Shown one piece after another: positions 8,517 through 16,471 of a stretch of 64,000 nucleotides of DNA (position 1 is the first letter of the stretch; each line of letters starts with the position of its first letter). Below the pieces are notes generated by a model, which was not told the DNA's origin, made no database searches, and saw only the letters and a program-made list of their open reading frames with translations. Source of the stretch: Streptomyces albipurpureus. GTDB taxonomy: Bacteria; Actinomycetota; Actinomycetes; Streptomycetales; Streptomycetaceae. The DNA is taken from contig NZ_JAMQAW010000104.1 of assembly GCF_023701525.1 (NCBI RefSeq), positions 1 through 64,000 on the forward strand, in the 5' to 3' direction. The position numbers and the translations under genes are program-made.

Positions 8517-8582
8517 AACCCCGCTGACGGAACCCGCTGACGGAACCCGCTGCTGAAACCCGCTGACGGAACCTGCTGACGG
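8517..8582. repeat. Five tandem 13-base repeats
   Basis: Units of AACCCGCTGACGG begin at 8517 (a 14-base version), 8531, 8544 (ending GCTGA instead of GACGG), 8557 and 8570 (one C to T change). A 13-base period cannot preserve a reading frame, so the array is non-coding. It follows the flavin reductase stop directly and precedes the 3' end of the convergent arfB gene. Bases 8583-8747 show nothing else recognisable. Confidence 0.85.
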
Positions 8583-8747
8583 ACAACGGCGTCCGTCCCA
8601 CCCCGAGCGTCCCCGCTCGTGGACACGGCAAGTCCATCGGTCATGGCGAAGAGACCACCGATCACGACGAGACGACCGGTCACGGCATCGAGGCTGCGAG
8701 CGGATCCCGCCATCCGAGCGGTTGAGAGCTCGTAGTACGCGGTGGGT

Positions 8748-9176
8748 TCAGTGCCAGTCCCGGCCCGAGCGACCGCGTTTGACGTCCGCGCGCTGCTTCT
8801 TCTCCCGTAGCCGCTTCTCGTTGAGACCCCGCGGGACCCGTGCGGTGCGCCGGGGCTTCGGGGGCGGCGCTGTCGCGTCCGCGAGCAGCGAGGCGAGGCG
8901 GACGGCTGCCATCTCCCGGTTGCGCCACTGGGAGCGGTGCTCGGATGAGCGAACGGCGACCACACCGCCGACCAGCCGCCCGGCCAACCGCTCCAGCGCG
9001 CGTTCCTTCCACACCTGCGGCAGGGCTTCCGTCTTGGCGAGGTCGAAACGCAGCTCGACTTGTGAGTCGGTGGTGTTCACATGTTGGCCGCCAGGCCCTG
9101 ACGATCTGGAGAAACGCCAGATCAGCTCGGCCTCCGGCAGGGAGACCGAACCACGGATGACATAGGGCCCGGACAT
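8748..9176 (-). CDS. arfB: ArfB/YaeJ-type peptidyl-tRNA hydrolase (ribosome rescue)
   Basis: 142 residues, the usual size of alternative ribosome-rescue factor ArfB. It should hydrolyse peptidyl-tRNA on ribosomes stalled at the end of broken mRNAs. The catalytic GGQ lies in SRSSGPGGQHVNTTDSQVE (about residues 25-43), as in class I release factor domain 3. The basic C-terminal tail (about 105-142, rich in Lys/Arg) is the part that enters the empty mRNA channel in ArfB. The codon-recognition domains of true release factors are absent. The ATG at 9176 gives the compact family N-terminus MSGPYVIRGSVSLPE; the longer open frame upstream has no homology. Confidence 0.9.
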   Translation of the reverse strand: MSGPYVIRGSVSLPEAELIWRFSRSSGPGGQHVNTTDSQVELRFDLAKTEALPQVWKERALERLAGRLVGGVVAVRSSEHRSQWRNREMAAVRLASLLADATAPPPKPRRTARVPRGLNEKRLREKKQRADVKRGRSGRDWH

Positions 9177-9402
9177 GCCCCCATGGTCCCGCGACGGTGG
9201 TGTCCACGTCACCCCGTTTTCCGAGCGTGTCGTACCTCTCGCAGAGCGTCGGGCCGAAACCGGACCCGGGGCGCGTGGCGCGAACCCGGCGAAGAACCTG
9301 CATCCACATGGAACCTGGTAGTCCCCTGACTGCGTTATGACGGGTACCGGTAGTTTCGTACGAGAAGAAGCCGGCAGACTCGAATACGAAGGGGACTTCC
9401 CA

Positions 9403-9978
9403 ATGGCAGTTAGCCTGACCAAGGGCGGCAACGTCTCGCTCACCAAGGAGGCACCGGGCCTGACCGCCGTTACGGTCGGCCTCGGCTGGGACGTCCGCAC
9501 CACGACCGGCACCGACTTTGACCTCGACGCCTCCGCGATCGGCGTGAACCCCGCGGGCAAGGTCGCGTCGGACAACCACTTCATCTTCTTCAACAACCGG
9601 GCCACGCCCGACCAGACCATCGTCCACACCGGTGACAACCGCACCGGCGAGGGCGGCGGCGACGACGAGCAGATCAATGTGAACCTCGCGGGCCTGCCCG
9701 TCGACGTCGACAAGATCGTCTTCCCGGTCTCGATCTACGACGCCGTCACCCGCTCGCAGAACTTCGGCCAGGTGCGCAACGCCTACATCCGCATCCTCAA
9801 CCAGGCCGGTGGCGCCGAGATCGCCCGCTATGACCTGAGCGAGGACGCGGCGGTCGAGACCGCCATGGTCTTCGGCGAGCTGTACCGCAACGGCGCCGAG
9901 TGGAAGTTCCGCGCGGTGGGCCAGGGTTACGCCGCCGGGCTTGAGGGCATCGCCCGCGACTTCGGTGTGAACCTCTAG
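9403..9978 (+). CDS. TerD-family calcium-binding stress protein
   Basis: 191 residues, standard for TerD-family proteins. These cytoplasmic proteins bind calcium and are linked to tellurite resistance, stress tolerance and, in Streptomyces, to development. The family signature is clear: AVSLTKGGNVSLTKEAPGL at the N-terminus, LGWDVRTTTGTDFDLDASA, the calcium-binding acidic region GDNRTGEGGGDDEQI, and IYDAVTRSQNFGQV. The ATG at 9403 follows AAGGGG; the in-frame start at 9337 would add 22 unmatched residues. It is monocistronic, with a strong terminator after it. Streptomycetes carry many TerD paralogues, so no specific gene name is given. Confidence 0.92.
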   Translation: MAVSLTKGGNVSLTKEAPGLTAVTVGLGWDVRTTTGTDFDLDASAIGVNPAGKVASDNHFIFFNNRATPDQTIVHTGDNRTGEGGGDDEQINVNLAGLPVDVDKIVFPVSIYDAVTRSQNFGQVRNAYIRILNQAGGAEIARYDLSEDAAVETAMVFGELYRNGAEWKFRAVGQGYAAGLEGIARDFGVNL

Positions 9979-10009
9979 TCGTCGTGCATCGCTAGTCGTT
10001 CGAAGCGCT

Positions 10010-10042
10010 GTGCCCCGGCCGGGAAGGATCCGGCCGGGGCAC
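10010..10042 (+). terminator. Strong hairpin after the TerD-family gene
   Basis: A perfect 13-bp stem, GTGCCCCGGCCGG (10010-10022) with CCGGCCGGGGCAC (10030-10042), has a 7-base loop. It lies 31 bases after the stop codon and between convergent genes. It lacks a long T run, which is common in streptomycetes. Confidence 0.85.
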
Positions 10043-10175
10043 GGTGCTTCCGGGCCACACCCCGCACAACCCCGAACCCGCCCGCTACTCCTGTCGCCTG
10101 GTGCGCATCCCACCTCGTCCCCGCGCCACACAGCTGGGGACGACGAGCCCGCCCACAACCCCCAGAGCGACCCCG

Positions 10176-11573
10176 TCAGGGCCGAGCCGGGCGGTCGTCC
10201 CCGTACAGCCAGACGCGCCAGAGGTCATCGAGCTTGCGGCCCGCCGACTTCTCGGCGTACGTGGTGAAGTCCGCGGTCGACGCGTTGCCGTGACGGTGTT
10301 TCGCGGGCCAGCCCTTCAGGATCGCGGTGAAGGTCCGCTCGCCGACCGCCTGGCGGAGTTTGTGGAGGACCATCGCCCCTCGCCCGTACACCGGGGCGCT
10401 GGAGATGCGGGCGGATGAGGGGAGGTCGGCGGGTGGGAAGTCCCAGTTGGCCGACTCCTCGAAGGCCTCCTCAAAGCTCTGTTGCGCCGGTACCCCGTCG
10501 AAGTCCTCCACCCAGAGCCACTCGGCGTAGGTGGCGAACCCCTCGTTCAGCCATATGTCCCGCCAGCTGGCCGGGGTGACGGAGTTGCCGTACCAGTGGT
10601 GGGCGATCTCATGGACGAGGATGTCGAGCTGGAAGTACTCGGCGGGGAAGACCGGGCGGTTCTGGGTCTCCAGGGCGTAGCCGACCTCGCCGTCGGGGAC
10701 GACGATCGCGCCGATGGAGGAGTAGGGGTACGGGCCGAACTTCTCCGTTGACCAGCGCATGATCTCCGGGATGCGGGCGAGCAGCTCCGCGCTGTCGTCG
10801 GCTACCGAGGGGGCCGCCGCCGTGAAGACGGGCAGGCCCGCTGGTGTGTGCGAGGCGTCGGTCTCATAGGCGCCGATGGCCAGCGTCGCGAGGTAGCTCG
10901 CCATCGGCCGGCCCGACTTCCAGACGAAGGTGGTGCGGCCGGCGCGGGTGGTCTCGCTGGTCAGCTCTCCGTTGGAGATGGCGTCCAGGCCGCTGGGGAC
11001 GGTGGCGGCGATCTCGTAGGTGGCCTTGTCGCTCGGGTGGTGGTTGCCGGGGAACCAGGCCATGGACCCGGCGGGTTCACCGACGGCCAGTGCGCCGTCT
11101 TCGGTGCGCAGCCAGCCCTCCTGTGAGCCATCGGGGTCGGTGATGGTCTTCGGGGTGCCGAAGTAGCGGACGACGGTACGGAAGGTCTTGCCGCGGGTGA
11201 GGTCCCGGCGCGGGCGCACGGTCAGTTCGTCGCCGCTCTGGTGGGCGGTGGAGGGTGCGCCGTCGACGCTGACCCGGTCGACGGTCAGCCCATGCAGATC
11301 GAGGTTGAAGGCGCTGAGGTCCTGGCTGGCGCGTGCGGTGATCTCGGCGAGGCCGCTGAGCCGTCCGGTGCTCGGCTCATAGCCCAGGGTGAGGGCGTAG
11401 TGCTGGACGTCGTAGCCGCCGTTGCCGAGCCGTGGGAAGAGGGGGTCCCGTACGCCGACCCCGCCCGGGGCGCCCTGGACACCCCGCGGTCCTGACCCGC
11501 CGCCGCTGCATCCCAGGAGGAGGGTGAGGGCGATGACGGGCGCGAGGACGCGCGGGGGTGTCGGCAGGCGCAC
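10176..11573 (-). CDS. Secreted M1-family zinc aminopeptidase lipoprotein
   Basis: 465 residues. The N-terminus has a hydrophobic stretch ending in a lipobox (ALTLLLGC, cysteine at about 22), so the protein should be lipid-anchored outside the membrane. The M1 gluzincin motif is complete: HEIAHHWYGN followed by WLNEGFATYAEW, which gives the two zinc histidines, the catalytic glutamate and the third-ligand glutamate. The substrate-anchoring exopeptidase segment appears as GEVGYALETQ (variant of GAMEN). At 465 residues it is the short M1 form lacking the long C-terminal helical domain of PepN. It starts with GTG. An extracellular peptide-trimming role is inferred from the family. Confidence 0.88.
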   Translation of the reverse strand: MRLPTPPRVLAPVIALTLLLGCSGGGSGPRGVQGAPGGVGVRDPLFPRLGNGGYDVQHYALTLGYEPSTGRLSGLAEITARASQDLSAFNLDLHGLTVDRVSVDGAPSTAHQSGDELTVRPRRDLTRGKTFRTVVRYFGTPKTITDPDGSQEGWLRTEDGALAVGEPAGSMAWFPGNHHPSDKATYEIAATVPSGLDAISNGELTSETTRAGRTTFVWKSGRPMASYLATLAIGAYETDASHTPAGLPVFTAAAPSVADDSAELLARIPEIMRWSTEKFGPYPYSSIGAIVVPDGEVGYALETQNRPVFPAEYFQLDILVHEIAHHWYGNSVTPASWRDIWLNEGFATYAEWLWVEDFDGVPAQQSFEEAFEESANWDFPPADLPSSARISSAPVYGRGAMVLHKLRQAVGERTFTAILKGWPAKHRHGNASTADFTTYAEKSAGRKLDDLWRVWLYGDDRPARP

Positions 11574-11619
11574 GCGGTGATCCTAGTGAGGGCCGGGTGC
11601 CAGGGGCCGGCAAGCGCGC

Positions 11620-12186
11620 TCAGCGGGTCAGTGCGGCGACGCCCGCACGGGCGAACTCCTCGTCCTGTGCGCCGCTCGGAGCGCCCGCCACCCCGATGCC
11701 GGCGATCGGTGCGCCCTTGACCTGGACCGGAGCTCCGCCGCCGAGGAAGAGGGTGCCCGGGATGTCCTTCAGGTTCGGCGTGGACCCGAGGCGCTTGACG
11801 AGCTCCGATGTGGGGGCGTTCCAGGAGACCGCGGTGAACGCCTTCTGCTCCGCCGACTCATACGACTGCGGTCCCGCGCCGTCGCCGCGCAGGGTGACGA
11901 TCGTGTTGCCGTTGCGGTCGACCACGGCGACGGTGACGCGCTGGCCGGCCCGCTCGGCGGCGTCGAGGGTGGCCTGGGCCGCCCTGGACGCGGCGTCGAC
12001 CGTGAGGTGGGTGGTCTGCTGGAGGTGACGGTTCGAGGTGTCGGCCTTGACCGCGGCGCGGGACTCGGCGGCGGGTGCGTCGGCGCTGGCGGAGACGGCC
12101 CCGAAGGTGCCCGCGCTGAGCGCTGCGGCGGCGACGGCACCGGTGAGGACGCGGGTGCGGAGCGATATCGACGACAGCTTCTTCAT
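11620..12186 (-). CDS. hbpS: HbpS/GlcG-family extracellular heme-binding sensor protein
   Basis: 188 residues with an N-terminal signal peptide (basic start, hydrophobic core at about 15-30, cleavage near ASADA). The mature part is a GlcG/HbpS domain: LTVDAASRAAQATLDAAER, VAVVDRNGNTIVTLRGDGA, and GGGAPVQVKGAPIAGIGVAG. In S. reticuli, HbpS is a secreted octameric heme- and iron-binding protein that controls the SenS-SenR two-component system under redox stress. Here the same genes are adjacent and divergent (senS starts 214 bases away), so the assignment is contextually strong. No twin-arginine pair is visible in the signal peptide. A good ribosome site, AGGAG, precedes the ATG. Confidence 0.88.
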   Translation of the reverse strand: MKKLSSISLRTRVLTGAVAAAALSAGTFGAVSASADAPAAESRAAVKADTSNRHLQQTTHLTVDAASRAAQATLDAAERAGQRVTVAVVDRNGNTIVTLRGDGAGPQSYESAEQKAFTAVSWNAPTSELVKRLGSTPNLKDIPGTLFLGGGAPVQVKGAPIAGIGVAGAPSGAQDEEFARAGVAALTR

Positions 12187-12399
12187 GGTTGTTGACTCCT
12201 GTGGGGCTGGGTTCCTGTGGTCCGTGGGTCCTGCTGTCTTCGATCTTGGGGTTCACCGGGCCTGGTGGGCGTCGGCGTACTGGCTCCTCGCCGCAGGCAT
12301 GATGGTGGAGGGGCGGGTCAACCGATCAGCTGATGCGGCCGTGGCCCCACCGGGTCACGATGCAGAGAAGTGCCCCAGATCGATACGCAGGAGATGGCC

Positions 12400-13665
12400 A
12401 TGTCCCCGATACCGCGGGCCGAAGCACCCCGCGACGGGCGGGGAGTAGAAACCCGTACCCGGGGGAACGGGACCTGGGGCGCGGCACCGGAGGGCGGCCA
12501 CACACAGGACGGGGAGTGGGACACCCGGTGGCTGGAGCGGCTGATGAACATCGCGTTCATCGCCCTGCTCGCCGGATCGCTGCTGCGCTATCTGATCAAG
12601 CACCCCGACAGCCCCTGGCTGCCCTGGGTCATCGGGTTGAGCGCCGCCCTCGCCCTGCTTCAGCTCGTCGGTCACCGGCTGACCTCGCGGTATCGCCACG
12701 CGGATCTGGTGCGGCTCGGTCTGATCGTGGGCTGCTGGACGGTGATCGTGCTGCTGGCGCCCAGCTTCGCCTGGTGTGCGGTCCCGTTGATCTACACCGG
12801 TCTACGGTCCCTGCCGACCCGGGCCGCGGTCGCCATGGTGGCCGTCCTCTGCGCCCTGGTCATGATCGCGGAGTGGCGGCTGCGGGACGGGGTGGACCCC
12901 AATCTCTTTCTGGTGCCGCCCGCCGTCGCCGTGCTCGCCACCGCCGTCTTCATCCATATGCGCCGCCAGGCCGACCGACTCCAGGCGTTGATCGACGAGT
13001 CGGTCCGTACGCGTCGGGAGTTGGCCGCCACCGAACGGCGCGAGGGAACCCTCGCGGAACGCGAACGTCTCTCGATGGAGATCCACGACACCCTCGCCCA
13101 GAGCCTGTCCAGCCAGCAGATGCTGCTCCAGGCCGCGGACCGTACCTGGGTGAGCGATCCCGAGGCCGCGCGCGGCCATGTCCGTACCGCCGAGTCGATC
13201 GCGGAGCGCAGCCTCGCCGAGGCCAGACGCTTTGTCCATGATCTCGCCCCCGCCGATCTGGCGGCGGGTGGCGGGCTGGCCCAGGCGCTGCGGGCGCTCG
13301 CCGAGCGGGAGTCCTCGGACTCCCTACGGGTCCGTTTCCATCTGGAGGGCACCCCGGAGCGGCTGCCCGACCGGGTGCAGTCGGCGTTGCTGAGGATCGC
13401 TCAGGGTGCGTTGGCCAACGTTCGGGAACATGCGGGCGCGACGGCGGCGGCGCTGACCCTGAGCCATCTCGATGACCAGGTGGTACTGGACATCGCGGAT
13501 GACGGCTCGGGGTTCGTCCCGGGTGGGGCGGTGCCGGGGGTGCGCGGGCATGGGTTGGCGGCGATGCGGGCCCGGGTGAGACAGCTCGGCGGCACTCTGA
13601 CGATCGAGTCGACACCGGCCGAGGGCACGGTCGTGTCCGCGGCGATTCCTTGGGAGCGGACATGA
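12400..13665 (+). CDS. senS: Sensor histidine kinase SenS
   Basis: 421 residues. The N-terminal half has about five membrane helices (between roughly 45 and 195) with short loops. It is followed by a HisKA_3 dimerisation domain with phospho-accepting His229 in RLSMEIHDTLAQS, and an HATPase domain (VQSALLRIAQGALANVREHAG for the N box, DIADDGSGF and GHGLAAMRARV for the G boxes). In the known system HbpS inhibits or activates SenS depending on redox state. The ATG at 12400 is six bases after GGAG; upstream in-frame starts at 12370 and 12394 are less well placed. Its stop overlaps the senR start. Confidence 0.88.
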   Translation: MSPIPRAEAPRDGRGVETRTRGNGTWGAAPEGGHTQDGEWDTRWLERLMNIAFIALLAGSLLRYLIKHPDSPWLPWVIGLSAALALLQLVGHRLTSRYRHADLVRLGLIVGCWTVIVLLAPSFAWCAVPLIYTGLRSLPTRAAVAMVAVLCALVMIAEWRLRDGVDPNLFLVPPAVAVLATAVFIHMRRQADRLQALIDESVRTRRELAATERREGTLAERERLSMEIHDTLAQSLSSQQMLLQAADRTWVSDPEAARGHVRTAESIAERSLAEARRFVHDLAPADLAAGGGLAQALRALAERESSDSLRVRFHLEGTPERLPDRVQSALLRIAQGALANVREHAGATAAALTLSHLDDQVVLDIADDGSGFVPGGAVPGVRGHGLAAMRARVRQLGGTLTIESTPAEGTVVSAAIPWERT

Positions 13666-14285
13666 CCGCGGTACGGATTCTGCTCTGCGACGACCACGCG
13701 GTGGTACGTGCCGGACTGCTGGCGCTGCTGGGCAGTGAGCCGGACATCGAGGTGGTCGGCGAGGCGGGCAGCGGTGAGGAGGCCGTCGCCATGGCCGCGA
13801 AGCTGGAGCCCGATGTGGTGCTGATGGATCTCCAGCTCGGGGCCGGGATCGACGGGGTGGCGGCCACCCGCCGGATCGCCTCACCACGGGTGCACGTACT
13901 GGTGCTGACGACCTATGACACGGACGCGGACATCACCCGGGCGATCGAGGCGGGGGCGACGGGGTATCTGCTGAAGGCGGAGCGCCCGGAGGAACTGTTC
14001 GCGGCGATCCGCGCGGCGGCTGTGGGCCGTACGGCGTTGTCCGCGCCGGTGGCGAGCCGGGTCATGGACCGGATGCGGGGCACGGGCAGTCCCACACTCA
14101 CCGAGCGGGAACGGGACATTCTCGGGCAGCTGGGGCGGGGGCTCGGGAACAGGGAGATCGCCAGGGCGCTGTTCATCAGCGAGGCGACGGTGAAGACGCA
14201 TCTGGGCCGGATCTACGCCAAGCTCGGGGTGGACACCCGGGCCGGTGCGGTGGCGGTGGCGAAGGAGCAACGGCTCCTTCCGTGA
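13662..14285 (+). CDS. senR: NarL-family response regulator SenR
   Basis: 207 residues. The receiver domain (about 1-120) has the acidic pair CDDH and phospho-acceptor Asp56 in VVLMDLQ. The C-terminal LuxR-type helix-turn-helix (about 140-205) contains LTERERDILGQLGRG and ISEATVKTHLGRIYAKLGV. The ATG overlaps the senS stop as ATGA, so synthesis is coupled to the kinase. In S. reticuli, SenR regulates hbpS, senSR and oxidative-stress genes including a catalase-peroxidase; no catalase gene lies in this window. Bases 14286-14508 after it contain no gene I can recognise. Confidence 0.9.
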   Translation: MTAVRILLCDDHAVVRAGLLALLGSEPDIEVVGEAGSGEEAVAMAAKLEPDVVLMDLQLGAGIDGVAATRRIASPRVHVLVLTTYDTDADITRAIEAGATGYLLKAERPEELFAAIRAAAVGRTALSAPVASRVMDRMRGTGSPTLTERERDILGQLGRGLGNREIARALFISEATVKTHLGRIYAKLGVDTRAGAVAVAKEQRLLP

Positions 14286-14508
14286 TGCCGCCGGCTCACC
14301 CCAGGGCCGCTGCGGGGCCGTCTGGGCGGCCGGTGGTGACCCGCCCGACGGTCGATGCGGGCCCGTCTTGCCATCGGATGGTGACCTGTCTGGTAGTCGA
14401 CGCGGACACCCGCCCGGCGGTCGGTGCGACCCCGCCCCCGGGGGCTCACCCGGCGGGGGAGGCGCGGCCGCCGCCGATCCTCGCTCCGGGGCGTGACACC
14501 ATCGGGCG

Positions 14509-15006
14509 GTGCTCGATATCGGCTACTCCCTCTCCCGGCGCTTCCCCGACCCCCCGCAGACCGACTACCGCCGCGCGGACACCCGGTCCCTGCGCCACGA
14601 TCTGTTCTGCGGCGATGTCTATCTCGCCGACACCAAGGCCGACCGCGAGTTGTCCACCGCCTGGGGATGGGTTCCGGTGCTGGACTTCGCCTGGGCCCTG
14701 TGCGACATCGTCGAGCGCATCGACCGCGATCCGCGCGGCAATCGCGCCTCCGTTCCCCAGTACGCCGAGTTGGACTTCACCGAGTCCAGCGATGTCATGA
14801 TCTTTGAACGGCGCTTTGGCTGGGTCGAGGTGGAAGCCGACTGGATGCCCGGTGATGAGCCACCGCTGACCTTCAGCCACCGCGATCTACGGCGGGAATC
14901 CCGCGACTTCCTCCAGGATCTGCTCGCCGACCTCTTCGACCTCCATGAGGGACTGGCCGACAACCCGGTGATCTGGGACCTCCAGTCCCGTTTTCCCCGT
15001 ATGTGA
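14509..15006 (+). CDS. Conserved hypothetical protein
   Basis: 165 residues, not recognised. It is acidic, soluble and lacks a signal peptide or membrane segment. It is rich in aromatic and charged residues (for example STAWGWVPVLDFAWALCD, ELDFTESSDVMIFERRFGW and a helical C-terminus RDFLQDLLADLFDLHEGL), and codon use is typical of the genome, so it should be a real gene. It starts with GTG and has a weak ribosome site. It stands alone between senR and an amine-oxidase-like gene; nothing in the context suggests a function. Confidence 0.65.
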   Translation: MLDIGYSLSRRFPDPPQTDYRRADTRSLRHDLFCGDVYLADTKADRELSTAWGWVPVLDFAWALCDIVERIDRDPRGNRASVPQYAELDFTESSDVMIFERRFGWVEVEADWMPGDEPPLTFSHRDLRRESRDFLQDLLADLFDLHEGLADNPVIWDLQSRFPRM

Positions 15007-15206
15007 CGCTGCCGCGCTCCTCCCCGAGGCCTCGGACCGCGCTCCCACCTCATTGATGTCCGGGACCGGACCGCTGACGCCCCAGACCGCTGACGCCCTG
15101 CCGGCTCCGCGGCCCTGGCCCTGGCCGCGCGCCGATGTCACATAACCGGCCACCGCGATCGTCTTCTCTCCAAGAGCCCTGAGAGCTCATGGAAGGGATG
15201 TTCCCC

Positions 15207-16376
15207 ATGCACCGCATCACCGTGATCGGCGGCGGCTTCGCCGGACTCACCGCGTCCATTGCCGCCGCCGAGTCGGGAGCCGACGTCCGGCTGTACGAGG
15301 CCCACCAGACCCTCGGCGGCCGGGCCCGCACCAGTGACGGCCCCTACCGTACGAACGACGGCCCGCACGCCCTCTACCGCCGCGGCCCGCACTGGGACTG
15401 GCTGAGGCGGCGCGATCTGATCGGTCCGCTGGCCGCGATTCCCCCGCGGGAGGGCGTACGGTTCCGGTTCCGCCGTGGTGGGGCGTTGCGCAAGGTGCCG
15501 CCGCTGGCCATGGTCCGACTCGCCTACGGGAACCGTGGGCGGGCACCGGTGGGTTGCGACTTCCTGAGCTGGGCGAGTGACCGGGTCGGTGTCGAGGGCG
15601 CCCGGGCGGCGGCCCGCTATACGGGGGTCGCGCTCTTTCACCATGATCCCGGCTCGCTGTCCGCGGCCTTCGTCCAGGAGCGGCTGAGGCGCGCCACCTC
15701 GCTTCCCCCGGAGGCCAGCTATCCGCGGGGTGGTTGGGGCCAGGTCATCGAGCGGATGGTCGACCGTGCCCGGCGGTTGGGCGTACGGATCGAGAGTGGC
15801 TCCCGGGTCGATGTGCTGCCGGAGCGGGAGGGTCCGGTGATCGTCGCCACCTCGCTCGACGCGGCGCGCGGGCTGCTGAAGGATGATTCACTGCGCTGGC
15901 CGAGCGGCCGTACGACCCTGATCGACCTGGTGTTGAGCGCCCATCGCGAGGACCCGTTCATCCTCTCCGACCTGGACGCCCCCGGTTGGCTGGAGCGCTT
16001 CACCGCACAGGACCCTTCCCTCGCCCCGGCCGGGTACTCGCTGATCCAGGGCCAGCTGCCGATCGCGCCGAAGGAGTCCAAGGCCGACGGGGTAACCCAT
16101 GCCGAGGACCTGCTTGACCTGGGGTTTCCTCACTGGCGCGAGCGTACGGTCTGGCGGCGGGAGAGCCTGGCCCAGGGCCGCACCGGAGCGGTCGACGCGC
16201 CGGGGACCACCTGGCGGGACCGCCCGGCGATCGACCGCGGGGGCGGGGTGTATCTGGTGGGCGATCAGGTGGCGGCGCCGGGCGTGCTGTCGGAGGTGTC
16301 CTTCACCAGCGCCCTCTCGGCGGTTTCGCTGGTGTCCCAGCGGGCTCCGGGTCCAACGGGGTCCCAGATCCACTGA
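15207..16376 (+). CDS. FAD-dependent flavin amine oxidase/desaturase-like protein
   Basis: 389 residues. The N-terminal dinucleotide-binding motif ITVIGGGFAGLTASIAAAE (residues 3-21) and the second FAD motif LGGRARTSDGPYRTNDGPHALY mark the amine oxidase/phytoene-desaturase fold. A C-terminal FAD-contact segment GVYLVGDQVAAPGVLSEVSF completes it. The substrate is unknown; it is shorter than carotenoid desaturases and has no carotenoid genes nearby. The ATG at 15207 (MHRITV) is preferred to 15189 because GGAAGGGA lies 10 bases upstream and the Rossmann motif starts directly after. The 200-base gap before it carries two copies of GACCGCTGACGCCC and no gene. Confidence 0.78.
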   Translation: MHRITVIGGGFAGLTASIAAAESGADVRLYEAHQTLGGRARTSDGPYRTNDGPHALYRRGPHWDWLRRRDLIGPLAAIPPREGVRFRFRRGGALRKVPPLAMVRLAYGNRGRAPVGCDFLSWASDRVGVEGARAAARYTGVALFHHDPGSLSAAFVQERLRRATSLPPEASYPRGGWGQVIERMVDRARRLGVRIESGSRVDVLPEREGPVIVATSLDAARGLLKDDSLRWPSGRTTLIDLVLSAHREDPFILSDLDAPGWLERFTAQDPSLAPAGYSLIQGQLPIAPKESKADGVTHAEDLLDLGFPHWRERTVWRRESLAQGRTGAVDAPGTTWRDRPAIDRGGGVYLVGDQVAAPGVLSEVSFTSALSAVSLVSQRAPGPTGSQIH

Positions 16377-16385
16377 ACCCGGGGC

Positions 16386-16416
16386 TTGACCTCAAGCGAA
16401 CTTGAGGTTGGAAGCT
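16386..16416 (+). promoter_or_regulatory. SoxR operator-promoter for quinone oxidoreductase gene
   Basis: ACCTCAAG (16389-16396), CGAA, then CTTGAGGT (16401-16408) forms a perfect dyad with 8-base arms, the classic SoxR box. It overlaps a TTGACC -35 element (16386-16391). The expected -10 position lies after a 19-base spacer (16411-16416), the over-long spacing typical of MerR-family promoters. It sits 64 bases before the oxidoreductase start. S. coelicolor SoxR controls a remembered orthologue (SCO4266) at the same location. Confidence 0.9.
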
Positions 16417-16471
16417 GGACCCAGACCACGGACCCGGCGTTCGGAACAGTCACATCCCAGGGGAGCCCGCC

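Noticed and set aside
8680..10158. 492-codon minus-strand open frame
   Set aside because: It crosses the arfB gene and the antisense of the TerD-family gene; no homology is visible in that frame.
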